This document shows, one piece after another, positions 46,729 through 55,290 of a DNA stretch of 64,000 bases (the stretch's first letter is position 1; each line of letters begins with the position of its first letter). The translations under genes were made by a program, and so were the position numbers. The stretch is taken from positions 62,001 through 126,000 of the forward strand of contig NZ_VLNY01000011.1 of NCBI RefSeq assembly GCF_008297975.1. Reading direction: 5' to 3'. Origin of the DNA: Antrihabitans cavernicola (lineage in GTDB: Bacteria > Actinomycetota > Actinomycetes > Mycobacteriales > Mycobacteriaceae). A model generated the notes under the pieces. That model was not told the DNA's origin. It did no database searches and saw nothing but the letters and a program-made list of their open reading frames with translations.

Positions 46729-47400
46729 GTGCGACGCTTCGAATTCCCCGTCGATTCCGCCCACGCGAAGGCGGTCAACGAGGCGGTCGCCGATGTCCGA
46801 CGCGTGCGGGTGGTCGGCATCATCGCCGTCATCCTTCTCACGCTGCTGGCCGCGTGGTTGTTCTGGCTGCACCACGCGTGGTCGTACCTGCTCGCGGTCG
46901 CGCCGACGATCGGCGCGGCGACGGCACTGTGGGTCGCCATCCACGCACCCAGTCGGGTGGGCAGCTTGGAAAAGCTCTACGCGGAAGGCGCTTTGGTGCC
47001 TGCCATCGTCGCGGACATTCGTGCGCAAGGGGTCACCCTGCTCGCGCTGATCGACGTTTCGCGACCCACCACGAACGGCACCCGCTACGCATTGGTCGCC
47101 AGGAACGTCCACACGCTCCCCGGCCATGAGATCAAGCAAGGCGAACGCATACCAGCCATTGCCGTGGTCGGCGATCGCGACAAGCCCGCCGGCGACATGT
47201 GGCAACTGGCGAATGCCATGCCCATCGCGTGGGGAACCACCGACGCCACCGTGATCGACCGCGCGATCACCCATATCTCGGATGTCGAATGGGATGTTCT
47301 CGCAACGAAAGTCGACCGGTCGAACAAGGCCTTGTCCTCGAAGGAACAACGCGTGCTGCTCGATCCGCACGAGCTTCCCGACGAGCTGCGCAACCCGTAA
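46729..47400 (+). CDS. Two-helix membrane protein, probably DUF3239
   Basis: A 223-residue protein with two close membrane helices (about 25-47 and 50-70) and a soluble C-terminal domain of 150 residues ('GDMWQLANAMPIAWGTTDA', 'VIDRAITHISDVEWDVLA'). The closing 'SSKEQRVLLDPHELPDEL' is typical of what I recall as DUF3239. The GTG at 46729 has AGGA 7 nt upstream. It precedes a LysE-type exporter by 9 bp. Function unknown. Confidence 0.7.
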   Translation: MRRFEFPVDSAHAKAVNEAVADVRRVRVVGIIAVILLTLLAAWLFWLHHAWSYLLAVAPTIGAATALWVAIHAPSRVGSLEKLYAEGALVPAIVADIRAQGVTLLALIDVSRPTTNGTRYALVARNVHTLPGHEIKQGERIPAIAVVGDRDKPAGDMWQLANAMPIAWGTTDATVIDRAITHISDVEWDVLATKVDRSNKALSSKEQRVLLDPHELPDELRNP

Positions 47401-47409
47401 GCTGGCGCG

Positions 47410-48048
47410 ATGGTCTCTACCGGTCATCTCCTCGCCTTCGCCGCCGCGGCGTTCGTACTCATCGTGATCCCCGGACCCAGCGTGCTGTTCGCCGTCGGCC
47501 GCGCCTTGGCGTTGGGCCGACGCCCCGCGCTACTCACCGTGCTCGGCAATGCCATCGGCACCATGGTTCCGCTGCTCGCCGTCACGGTCGGTCTCGGTGC
47601 GGTGGTCGCGGCTTCCGCCGTGGCACTGATGGTGATCAAGTTCGTCGGCGCGCTCTACCTCGTCTACCTGGGAGTCCAGGCGATTCGGCATCGAACCTCG
47701 TTGGCGGCCGCACTGAACGCCACGGTGGATCCGGTGTCCGATCGACGTGCATTGCGGCAGGGCTTCGTCGTCGGCATGACCAACCCCAAGGCCATCGTCT
47801 TCTTCGCCGCCGTCCTGCCGCAATTCGCGGAACCTGCAGCGGGATCGGTCGCGTTGCAGTTTCTGATCCTGGGTCTGGTGTTCCTGGTGATCGCGGTGCT
47901 CTCCGATTCCAGTTGGGCACTGCTCGCCGGGACCGCACGCGCCTGGTTCGCGCGATCGCCGAGGCGGCTGGAGGCCGTCGGTGGCGTCGGTGGACTGATG
48001 ATCATCGGAGTCGGCGCAACCGTTGCGGTGAGCGGCTCGGCTAACTGA
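47410..48048 (+). CDS. LysE/RhtB-family exporter
   Basis: A six-helix amino acid or metabolite exporter of 212 residues. Family marks are 'FVLIVIPGPSVLFAVGRALA', 'GNAIGTMVPLLAVTVGLG', 'KFVGALYLVYLGVQAIR' and 'GFVVGMTNPKAIVFFAAVLP'. A TAAGCT box at 47398-47403, 6 nt before the ATG, overlaps the previous stop codon and could give its own leaderless transcript. The stop runs 8 bp into the convergent gene. Confidence 0.92.
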   Translation: MVSTGHLLAFAAAAFVLIVIPGPSVLFAVGRALALGRRPALLTVLGNAIGTMVPLLAVTVGLGAVVAASAVALMVIKFVGALYLVYLGVQAIRHRTSLAAALNATVDPVSDRRALRQGFVVGMTNPKAIVFFAAVLPQFAEPAAGSVALQFLILGLVFLVIAVLSDSSWALLAGTARAWFARSPRRLEAVGGVGGLMIIGVGATVAVSGSAN

Positions 48049-48901
48049 GGTCCTCGAGTATCGCCTGCACCTTGGCAGACCAACTTTGAGCGCGCCGCAG
48101 TTCCTTGTCGGCCTTCTTCGCGTCATCGGCCGCGGCCTTCTGCGCGCTGCGGGCGAATTGTGCTTCCTGCTCGGCACGTTCGAGATCCGCACGCAGGTCG
48201 GTGATGTGTTCTTCGAGATCGGTGAGCCGCGTCTGGGCGTCGTCGACCTCCGCCTGAGCCGACTCCCTTGCGGCCGTTGCCTCTTCGACCGCCTCGGTGG
48301 CCTCGTCGAGTTCTGCCTTCGCAGCGGCGATCAACGCCGAGCGGTCGTTCTTCTTCTTTTTGGGCACCGCTTCAGGTTCAGGTACCGGCTCTGGCTGATC
48401 CGCAACGGCGGCGAGACCGGTCGGTCCGAAGCCGCTGTAGTTGGCCGCAGTCACCAACCTGCCGAGCCGAACCTGCTCGGACACAGTCGGATCCGCCAGA
48501 GCCGCGTGCAGCGTCTGCCCTACCTCGCGGACCATGTCCTCGGTGATCGGCCGGTCGCGATCGGCGGCGAAACTGCCCGCCTTCTTCGCCAGCGCCCGCA
48601 CCAGTTGTTGCCGTTGAGCAGAGAGCCGCCGCAAGTCGGCGCCGGACAGATGCCGTTGTGCATCCCGCAGTGCCCCAGCCAGTTCCAGCAACGCATCGAT
48701 TTCGTCGGGAAGCTCGCGGGAAAGCAGATTCACCACCCACGCCACCGTCGTCGGCTTGCGGAGCTTGCCGATCGCCGCAGCCAGCGCCTTGTCCCCCGCC
48801 GCCCGCGCTTCGGTGACCTTGGCGGTGCGTACCTCGACGAACTCCGACGGGTCGACGCTGTACAGCTCGTCCGCTACGCCGTCGAGGTCCACGCCAGTCA
48901 T
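48041..48901 (-). CDS. Hypothetical protein with C-terminal coiled coil
   Basis: A 286-residue cytoplasmic protein. The N-terminal half is alpha-helical ('KLRKPTTVAWVVNLLSRELP', 'LSAQRQQLVRALAKKAG'). A linker with a Pro/Glu stretch and 'KKKKN' follows, then a long, highly charged coiled coil (about 190-280) rich in Ala, Glu, Lys and Arg. No family name is known to me. Start ATG 48901, or GTG 48892 with AGG 9 nt upstream. It follows a GNAT gene after 4 bp. A scaffolding or DNA-associated role is possible but not shown. Confidence 0.75.
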   Translation of the reverse strand: MTGVDLDGVADELYSVDPSEFVEVRTAKVTEARAAGDKALAAAIGKLRKPTTVAWVVNLLSRELPDEIDALLELAGALRDAQRHLSGADLRRLSAQRQQLVRALAKKAGSFAADRDRPITEDMVREVGQTLHAALADPTVSEQVRLGRLVTAANYSGFGPTGLAAVADQPEPVPEPEAVPKKKKNDRSALIAAAKAELDEATEAVEEATAARESAQAEVDDAQTRLTDLEEHITDLRADLERAEQEAQFARSAQKAAADDAKKADKELRRAQSWSAKVQAILEDLS

Positions 48902-48905
48902 CCTG

Positions 48906-49466
48906 TCACCGAATAGGCCATTCCTCGGCCTGCGCCGCAGAATCCGTTCGGAGCCGACCCGCAACCCAGGCGTCGCGACGCACGCCGCGCTGAACGCCCA
49001 GCCGCAGCGTGCCTTCGAATCGAAATGCGCAGCGACGAGCGACGACAGCAGAACCTACGTTGCCGACGAACGCTCGCCACTCGATGCGCTCCAACGACAT
49101 TCCGTCGGCGCGAAAGCCGTAGTCGCACACCAGCCGCACCGCGGCGGTCATGGTGCCCCGCCCCCGCATGGTCGGCGCCAGCCAGTACCCGATCTCGGCG
49201 CACCACTCGCCACGATCGATCAGTCCCGCCATGCCGACCAACTCGCCGCTCGTCGACGTACGAATTCCCCACGTCGGACTGCATTCCCGCCAACCGGCTT
49301 CGGTTCTGTCGAGGAAGGCCTGCGCATCCGCACGCGTGTACGGCGATGGCAGCGTCGTCCACTCAGCCACCTCGGGGTCCTGACAATGCTGCGCGATCGC
49401 ATCGATGTCACCGACGTCGGGCGCCGACAACCACACGGTCCCATCGGAAAGCGAAACGACGTTCAT
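48906..49466 (-). CDS. GNAT acetyltransferase, RimJ type
   Basis: An acetyl-CoA-dependent N-acetyltransferase of 186 residues. It has the RimJ/RimL-like 'LVGMAGLIDRGEWCAEIGYW' and the acetyl-CoA loop 'APTMRGRGTMTAAVRLV', then 'LERIEWRAFVGNVGSAVVAR'. GAGG 7 nt before the ATG fixes the start. Members acetylate ribosomal protein N-termini or small amines; the substrate here is unknown. It is followed by the coiled-coil protein gene in the same direction. Confidence 0.9.
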   Translation of the reverse strand: MNVVSLSDGTVWLSAPDVGDIDAIAQHCQDPEVAEWTTLPSPYTRADAQAFLDRTEAGWRECSPTWGIRTSTSGELVGMAGLIDRGEWCAEIGYWLAPTMRGRGTMTAAVRLVCDYGFRADGMSLERIEWRAFVGNVGSAVVARRCAFRFEGTLRLGVQRGVRRDAWVAGRLRTDSAAQAEEWPIR

Positions 49467-49475
49467 CTGGTCACC

Positions 49476-50465
49476 TCAGGACAGTGCGGGGAGCACCTCG
49501 CGCTCGAAAAGTTCGATGCCCGAGGTGTCGTAGGCGGCTTCGGGGAAGTTCGCGATGCCGTAGCCCAGGCCCAGCTTGCGAATCGCCTGGATGTTCTCGA
49601 CGATCTGCTCCGGGGTACCGACGCCTGCGGTGCCCTTCAGGCTGTCCACCATACCGTCGGCGTTGGTTTGGGGAACGTACTTGCTGATTCGCGCACGCAA
49701 TGCCTCGATCTTGTCGGTCACCTCGGCCTCGGTGGGCGCGATCACGATGTTGAAATTCGACGACCGCGTGATCGCATCGAAGTCGGTGCCGACGTCGGCG
49801 CAGTGCTGCTTCAGCAGGTCGGACTTGCGGGTGAAAGTCTCTGCGTCACCGGCAAAGTTGGTGTAGCTCGCATACTTTGCTGCGATCCGCAGCGTGACCT
49901 TCTCACCGCCACCGGCGATCCAGATCGGAATTCCGCCCTCCTGCAACGGAAGTGGCCAACACCGTGCACCGTCGACCTGGTAGTACTTGCCGTCGAGGGT
50001 GGCCGAACCGGTGGTCCATGCCTGCTCGAGAATCTGTACGCCCTCGTCCAGGCGCCCCAAACGCTCACCGGCGGAGGGAAATCCATAGCCATAGGCGCGC
50101 CACTCGTGCTCGTACCACCCGCCACCGATGCCCATCTCGACGCGACCGCCGGAGATCAGGTCGACCGTTGCCGCTACCTTCGCCAGGTAGGAGGGATTGC
50201 GGTAACTCATCGCCGTACACATCTGGCCGAGCCGAATTCGCGACGTCACCGCACCGAACGCCGACATCAACGTCCAGGCTTCGTGTGTCGCTTCCTCGGT
50301 CGGCGCGGGCACGGTGTGGAAATGGTCGTAGACCCAGAGTGATTCCCACGCCGCGACCTTGTCGGCGCGTTTCGCGAGATCGCGCATCACACCCCACTGA
50401 TCGGCGGGCGGAATGCCGGTCAGATCGAGTCGCCAGCCTTGCGGAATGAACAGTCCGAATCGCAT
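49476..50465 (-). CDS. LLM-class F420-dependent oxidoreductase
   Basis: A luciferase-like TIM-barrel oxidoreductase of 329 residues, of the type that uses coenzyme F420 in actinobacteria. It starts 'MRFGLFIPQGWRLDLTG', has 'ESLWVYDHFHTVPAPTEEAT', 'IRLGQMCTAMSYRNPSYLAK', 'RVEMGIGGGWYEHEW' and 'IPIWIAGGGEKVTLRIAAKY'. The ATG at 50465 matches the family N-terminus; the frame open to 50552 overlaps the divergent dapC start region. Substrate unknown. Confidence 0.9.
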   Translation of the reverse strand: MRFGLFIPQGWRLDLTGIPPADQWGVMRDLAKRADKVAAWESLWVYDHFHTVPAPTEEATHEAWTLMSAFGAVTSRIRLGQMCTAMSYRNPSYLAKVAATVDLISGGRVEMGIGGGWYEHEWRAYGYGFPSAGERLGRLDEGVQILEQAWTTGSATLDGKYYQVDGARCWPLPLQEGGIPIWIAGGGEKVTLRIAAKYASYTNFAGDAETFTRKSDLLKQHCADVGTDFDAITRSSNFNIVIAPTEAEVTDKIEALRARISKYVPQTNADGMVDSLKGTAGVGTPEQIVENIQAIRKLGLGYGIANFPEAAYDTSGIELFEREVLPALS

Positions 50466-50510
50466 GAAGTCGACACTACTCACCCGCCGCGGGTGGCATA
50501 CGCTGCGAAC

Positions 50511-51698
50511 ATGACCGAGAGAGCGAAATCTCGCACGGTAGCGCGGATGCAACCCTTTGCATCGACGATTTTCGCGGAGATGACCGAGCTGGCGGTTCGA
50601 TACGACGCCGCCAATCTCGGCCAGGGGTTCCCCGATTCGGATGGCCCGCCCGCGATGCTGGAGGCGGCCCGCCGCGCGATCGCCGACGGTATCAACCAGT
50701 ATCCACCCGGTCGCGGAATGCCGGTGCTGCGGAATGCGATTGCGGCGGATCGGGCACGACGCTACAGCTCGCGGTACGACCCCGAGAATCAGGTGTTGGT
50801 GACTGTCGGCGCCACCGAGGCGATCAGCGCCGCGATCCTGGGTCTCGTGGAGCCGGGCGAGGAAGTGGTGTTGATCGAGCCGTACTACGACTCGTATGCG
50901 GCATCGGTCGCGCTTGCCGGTGCGGTGCGACGCACGGCGACACTGACGACCGACGGCAACGGTTTCGCGTTGGATATCGACAGTGTGCGTGCGGTGATCG
51001 GCCCGAAGACCAAGATGATCGTCGTCAACTCACCGCACAATCCGACGGGTGCCGTTCTGACCCGCGACGAATTGGCGGCTGTGGCCGAAATCGCCTGCGA
51101 ACACGACTTACTCGTTCTCACCGACGAGGTCTACGAACATCTGGCGTTCGACGACCACCAGCACCTCTCGATCGCGGACTTCCCAGGAATGTACGAGCGC
51201 ACGGTGGTGGTGTCGAGCGCTGCCAAATCGTTCAGCGTGACCGGTTGGAAAACCGGATGGGCCTGCGGGCCTGCCGATCTGATCGACGGCGTGCGGGCCG
51301 CAAAGCAGTTCATGACCTTCGTCGCCGGTGGCCCGTTTCAGCCTGCCGTTGCCTATGCGCTCGAACATGAGCAGAACTGGGTGAAGGGACTGCGACATCA
51401 GCTGCAGGACAAGCGCTTACGCCTATCCACCGCCTTGGCCGACGCGGGATTCGGCGTCAAGCGCAGCGACGGCGGCTACTTCGTGTGCACCGACATCACA
51501 CCGTTGGGCGAGACTGACGCTATCGCGTTCTGCCGGTCCCTGCCTGAGCGTGTCGGCGTCGCGGCGGTCCCGGTCAGTGTGTTCGCCGACTCGGCCGATC
51601 GGTGGAATCACCTGGTGCGCTTCACGTTCTGCAAGCGCGACCAGACGCTCGATGCCGGTACCGCCGGCCTGCACCGCCTTCAGGCAACCGCAGGCTGA
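50511..51698 (+). CDS. dapC: PLP aminotransferase, DapC type
   Basis: A class I/II aminotransferase of 395 residues. In mycobacteria this locus encodes N-succinyldiaminopimelate aminotransferase of lysine and peptidoglycan synthesis. It has 'NLGQGFPDSDGPPAML', 'INQYPPGRGMPVLRNAIA', 'VTVGATEAISAAILGL', 'VNSPHNPTGAVL', 'LTDEVYEHLAFD' and the PLP Lys in 'SSAAKSFSVTGWKTGWA'. A TACGCT box at 50499-50504 is 6 nt before the ATG, suggesting a leaderless mRNA. A methionine/kynurenine-type role is an alternative. Confidence 0.85.
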   Translation: MTERAKSRTVARMQPFASTIFAEMTELAVRYDAANLGQGFPDSDGPPAMLEAARRAIADGINQYPPGRGMPVLRNAIAADRARRYSSRYDPENQVLVTVGATEAISAAILGLVEPGEEVVLIEPYYDSYAASVALAGAVRRTATLTTDGNGFALDIDSVRAVIGPKTKMIVVNSPHNPTGAVLTRDELAAVAEIACEHDLLVLTDEVYEHLAFDDHQHLSIADFPGMYERTVVVSSAAKSFSVTGWKTGWACGPADLIDGVRAAKQFMTFVAGGPFQPAVAYALEHEQNWVKGLRHQLQDKRLRLSTALADAGFGVKRSDGGYFVCTDITPLGETDAIAFCRSLPERVGVAAVPVSVFADSADRWNHLVRFTFCKRDQTLDAGTAGLHRLQATAG

Positions 51699-52355
51699 GC
51701 CCGGTCCGTCGCAAGTTTCACCGCAAGCGCGCCCAGCACGGTCCCCATCGCAAAGCGCTGCACGCGCAGCCACACCGGTTTGCGCGCAAGGAATGCCGCG
51801 ATCGAACCGGCGCAGATCACGATCGCACCGTTCACCGCCAACGCCACCGAAATCTGCACAGCCCCGAGCGTCAGGCTTTGCAGCCACACCTTGCCCGCCG
51901 ACAGATCGATGAACTGCGGGATCAGCGCGATATAGAGAATCGCGATCTTGGGATTGAGCAAGTTGGTTACCAATCCCATCGTGAACAGCTTGCGGTTGGA
52001 ATCGGCGGGCAGCGCCTGCGGCGCGAACACCGAGATCCCGCCCGGACGCAAGGCTTGCCATGCCAGATACAGCAGGTAACGCCGCCCCGGCGAGTTTCAC
52101 TGCAACGTAGAGCAGCGGTACCGCCGCAAAGACGGCGGAAAGACCCGCACTCGCCGCCACCAGGTAGACCAGGAATCCGACGCCGACGCCACAGAGCGAC
52201 ACCAGTCCGGCCCGACGCCCCTGGGTGATGCTGCGCGACACCAGATAGATCATGTTCGGGCCAGGCGTCAGAACCAGCCCCAACGCGATGGCTGCCACTC
52301 CCGCTATTGCTCCAGTTTCGATCACGATATCCAGGCTGACACGAAATTCGAGCAT
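51680..52355 (-). pseudogene. LysE-family exporter gene interrupted by a frameshift
   Basis: Both halves of a LysE/RhtB exporter are present in different frames. The first frame, from ATG 52355, gives 'LGLVLTPGPNMIYLVSRSIT' and 'LLYVAVKLAGAA', then turns to non-homologous sequence. Removing one A/T pair at 52078-52079 restores 'YLLYLAWQALRPGG', and the second frame continues with 'LVTNLLNPKIAILYIALIPQ' to the normal end. It is either a recent pseudogene or a base-call error. The 3' end overlaps convergent dapC by 19 bp. Confidence 0.85.
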
Positions 52356-52475
52356 CGTCGCGTGCCAGTTCGATAGCGCTGGCCTGCTGGTTTTCCGCGT
52401 CGATTGCAGGGTATGTCGAGCCGTGTGTACGTTCGAAAACAGTGTAATAGCATATTCGAAAGGGTGATCGACACA

Positions 52476-53384
52476 ATGCACGCCTCCACGGTCGTCGACA
52501 ACTATGCGACCCGCAACGGCGACAAATGCACAAAAATTGCGCGGCACGATCCAGTGGTGTGGCGACCCGAATATCCCGGTCCACTCACCGCTCCCGATTT
52601 GGTCCGCTACGAGGACAAAGGCTTCCACAACATCCACGATGCGCTGAGCGTCAGCGAGATCGCGAGTTGCTACAACGAGATCAGCCGCCTGGCTAATTCC
52701 GTTGATTTGCAAGATGATCCGCGCATCGTTCGCGAGAAGTCGTCCGGCGAGGTGCGCACGATCTTCGACGTGCACCTCCTCAGCGAAGTGGTCGCGTCCA
52801 TCGCGCGGCGGCCGGATTTCCTTGCGCTGGCCCGCCAAATTCTGGGCACCAATGCGTATATCCATCAGAGTCGGCTGAATTTCAAACCTGGATTTACCGG
52901 CGGCCCTTTCTATTGGCACTCGGATTTCGAAACCTGGCATGCCGAAGACGGAATGCCGACACCTCGCGCAGTGAGTATTTCCTTGGCATTGACGCCGAAT
53001 TACGAGGTGAACGGTGGTTTGATGATATTGCCGGGATCACACCGAACCTTCGTCGCCTGCGCAGGCGAAACGCCGTCGGACTACTACAAGCAATCGCTGG
53101 TCAACGACATTCCGGAGACCGGGACACCGGATCACGCAACCTTGACGTCGATGGCCGACGAGTTCGGTATCGAGCAGATGGTCGGGCCCGCCGGCTCGGC
53201 GACGCTTTTCGATTCCAACTGCATGCACGGGTCCAACGGCAACATCACGCCGTACGCGCGCTCCAACCTGTTCATCGTCTTCAACAGCGTGGACAACAGC
53301 CTCGAGGAACCGTTCTCGGCGCCATCGTCGCGGCCGGAATTCCTGGCCAAACACGATTTCACGGCGCTGCAGCCAGCGTTTTAG
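52476..53384 (+). CDS. ectD: Ectoine hydroxylase (Fe(II)/2-oxoglutarate dioxygenase)
   Basis: A PhyH-superfamily enzyme of 302 residues that converts ectoine to 5-hydroxyectoine, a compatible solute. The EctD signature is very clear: 'NFKPGFTGGPFYWHSDFETW' with Fe ligands His and Asp of H-S-D, then 'LMILPGSHRTFVACAGETPS', 'GPAGSATLFDSNCMHGSNGN' with the third Fe ligand His, and 'RSNLFIVFNSVDN'. Start ATG 52476. No ectABC genes are adjacent, so ectoine must come from elsewhere. Two sampled 60-bp rows (52861, 52981) are 50% GC, well below the flanking genes. Confidence 0.92.
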   Translation: MHASTVVDNYATRNGDKCTKIARHDPVVWRPEYPGPLTAPDLVRYEDKGFHNIHDALSVSEIASCYNEISRLANSVDLQDDPRIVREKSSGEVRTIFDVHLLSEVVASIARRPDFLALARQILGTNAYIHQSRLNFKPGFTGGPFYWHSDFETWHAEDGMPTPRAVSISLALTPNYEVNGGLMILPGSHRTFVACAGETPSDYYKQSLVNDIPETGTPDHATLTSMADEFGIEQMVGPAGSATLFDSNCMHGSNGNITPYARSNLFIVFNSVDNSLEEPFSAPSSRPEFLAKHDFTALQPAF

Positions 53385-53411
53385 TCCGAGGGTTCCGGTA
53401 CTATCGAACGC

Positions 53412-54059
53412 ATGTTCGCAGTACATCAAGCCTCGTTGTTCGACGTACCACTGTTAGACGACGCGACCGACGGCCTGGCAATCGGCGCGCTCGACGGCTC
53501 GGTCCAACGAACGGTGCTGGAGCACGGGGCGTGGGTCGATCACCGTCCAGGCTGGTTCACGGGCTCCGACCAGCTGTTCACCGAGCTACTGGACTCGGTT
53601 CCGTGGCGGTCCGAACGCCGCGCGATGTACGACCGCGTCGTCGACGTGCCCAGGTTGCAGTGTTTCTTTCGCGACGGTGAGGAGCTGCCGAGCCCACATC
53701 TGGTGACCGCCCGCCGCGACCTGGACCGTTACTACTTCGACGAGCTCCGTGAGCCGTTCACCACCGCCGGGCTCTGCTACTACCGCGACGGCGCCGACAG
53801 CGTCGCGTGGCATGGCGACAACATCGGCCGGAGCCGAACGCAGGACACCATGGTGGCGATCCTCTCGCTCGGCGATGCGCGTCCACTACTGCTCCGACCC
53901 CGTGGTGGCGGTGCTTCGCTACGGTTTTCGGTCGGGCACGGCGACCTGCTGGTGATGGGCGGATCCTGTCAGCGGACGTGGGAGCACGCGGTTCCCAAGT
54001 CCAGTCGGCCGGTCGGACCGCGGATCAGCGTGCAGTTTCGACCGCACGACGTGCGCTGA
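53412..54059 (+). CDS. alkB: AlkB-like 2-oxoglutarate dioxygenase (alkylation repair)
   Basis: A Fe(II)/2-oxoglutarate-dependent demethylase of 215 residues in the AlkB family, which removes methyl groups from damaged bases. It has 'LCYYRDGADSVAWHGDNIG' (Fe ligands His and Asp in W-H-G-D), 'HGDLLVMGGSCQRTWEHAVP' (third His) and the 2-oxoglutarate Arg pair in 'GPRISVQFR'. A TACTAT box at 53399-53404 is 7 nt before the ATG, suggesting leaderless transcription independent of ectD. Its 3' end overlaps convergent DAHP synthase by 35 bp. Confidence 0.92.
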   Translation: MFAVHQASLFDVPLLDDATDGLAIGALDGSVQRTVLEHGAWVDHRPGWFTGSDQLFTELLDSVPWRSERRAMYDRVVDVPRLQCFFRDGEELPSPHLVTARRDLDRYYFDELREPFTTAGLCYYRDGADSVAWHGDNIGRSRTQDTMVAILSLGDARPLLLRPRGGGASLRFSVGHGDLLVMGGSCQRTWEHAVPKSSRPVGPRISVQFRPHDVR

Positions 54060-55140
54060 CCGCGTCCGCCAACCGATCCAACTGGGCCGCGGTGGTGGTC
54101 CAATCGAGGCAGGCATCGGTGATGGATTTGCCGTAGACGAGTTCGTCGGATTTGCCGAGCGTCAAATCTTGGCGACCCGCCTCGATGAAACTCTCCAGCA
54201 TCACGCCGACGATGTTGTCGTCACCCGCTGCGATCCGGTCGGCAAGCTCGTCGACGACGATCACCTGGCGGTTGTGATCCTTACTGCTGTTGCCGTGGCT
54301 GGCGTCGATCACTACGCGCTCGGGCAGTCCGGCCTTGGCGAGCCGGGCCATCGTGTCGGCGACCGTGGCCGCGTCGTAGTTGGGGCCCGAGCTGCCGCCG
54401 CGCAGGATCACGTGGCAGTCCGGATTGCCCGTCGTGCGGATCAGCGCGGAACGACCGTCGAGGTCCGTGCCCGGGAATACATGGCTGGCACCCGCAGCGC
54501 GGGCGCCGTCGACCGCCACCTGCACGTCGCCGTCGGTGCCGTTCTTGATGCCGACCGGCATGGACAGCGCGCTGCTGAGCTGGCGGTGCACCTGGCTCGC
54601 GGCCGTGCGCGCGCCGATGGCGCCGTAACTGACCAGGTCGGCGATGTACTGCGGGGTGATCGGGTCGAGGAACTCGCACGCGACCGGCAAACCCTTCGCC
54701 GAAATATCAACCAGCAGTTGACGTCCCAGGCCGAGTCCGGTGTTCACATCGAAGGTGCCGTCGAGGTGCGGATCGTTGATCAGGCCCTTCCAGCCCAGCG
54801 TGGTGCGCGGCTTCTCGAAGTACACGCGCATCACGATGTGCAGACGGTCGTCGAGTTCGGCAGCCTTCGCGGCGAGCCGATCGGCGTAGTCGAGGGCAGC
54901 GGCAGTGTCGTGCACCGAGCACGGTCCGACGATCACCATCAGCCGATCGTCGCCACCGTCGAGCACCTCGACGGTGGCCTTGCGGCCTGCACGGACGATG
55001 TCGAGCGCAGCGTCGCTGGGCGCATGGGTACGGCGAACGTCCATCGGCGACAGCAGCGGGCTGACGCTGATGGTCCGCTGATTGTCCAGATCGGTAGCCG
55101 TGGGTTGATCCAAAGCAGATTGTTCCAAAGCGGTGCTCAC
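54025..55140 (-). CDS. aroG: DAHP synthase, class I (AroF/G/H type)
   Basis: 3-deoxy-D-arabino-heptulosonate 7-phosphate synthase, first enzyme of aromatic amino acid synthesis, condensing phosphoenolpyruvate and erythrose 4-phosphate. 371 residues with 'RLMVIVGPCSVHD', 'MRVYFEKPRTTLGWKG', 'GARTAASQVHRQLSSALSMP', 'GIKNGTDGD', 'LRGGSSGPNYD' and 'DASHGNSSKDHNRQ'. The GTG start has AAGGA 8 nt upstream. A Tyr-Phe-Trp-Phe leader peptide and competing hairpins precede it, so it is very likely controlled by ribosome-mediated attenuation. Confidence 0.95.
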   Translation of the reverse strand: MSTALEQSALDQPTATDLDNQRTISVSPLLSPMDVRRTHAPSDAALDIVRAGRKATVEVLDGGDDRLMVIVGPCSVHDTAAALDYADRLAAKAAELDDRLHIVMRVYFEKPRTTLGWKGLINDPHLDGTFDVNTGLGLGRQLLVDISAKGLPVACEFLDPITPQYIADLVSYGAIGARTAASQVHRQLSSALSMPVGIKNGTDGDVQVAVDGARAAGASHVFPGTDLDGRSALIRTTGNPDCHVILRGGSSGPNYDAATVADTMARLAKAGLPERVVIDASHGNSSKDHNRQVIVVDELADRIAAGDDNIVGVMLESFIEAGRQDLTLGKSDELVYGKSITDACLDWTTTAAQLDRLADAVSARRAVETAR

Positions 55141-55188
55141 AAGGGGTTTCCTTTTCTCAGGCCGACCCGCAAGAAGTGAGATACCCAG

Positions 55189-55210
55189 CGAGCCGGTTGG
55201 TTCCGGCTCG
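55189..55210 (-). promoter_or_regulatory. Attenuator hairpin (3:4) of the DAHP synthase leader
   Basis: A perfect 8-bp stem CGAGCCGG/CCGGCTCG with a 6-nt loop lies between the leader peptide and aroG. Its 5' arm is part of 55203-55215, which can instead pair with leader codons 11-15 (55248-55260). No U-tract follows, so the mechanism may be factor-dependent or translational. Confidence 0.6.
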
Positions 55211-55221
55211 GGGTGAAGAAG

Positions 55222-55290
55222 TCAGCGCAGGTTCACGCAGACCGACCCACCCGGGGCCGGAGAGCTAAACCAGAAATACGTGCGCTGCAT
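55222..55290 (-). CDS. Aromatic leader peptide of DAHP synthase
   Basis: A 22-codon open frame upstream of aroG encoding 'MQRTYFWFSSPAPGG' and then 'SVCVNLR'. Four consecutive aromatic codons (Tyr5, Phe6, Trp7, Phe8) can stall ribosomes when aromatic aminoacyl-tRNAs are scarce. A TACAGT -10 box (plus-strand 55298-55303) lies 7 nt before the ATG, so the transcript probably begins at the leader start codon. It is too short for routine gene calling. A comparable leader upstream of aroF is, to my recollection, known in Corynebacterium. Confidence 0.8.
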   Translation of the reverse strand: MQRTYFWFSSPAPGGSVCVNLR

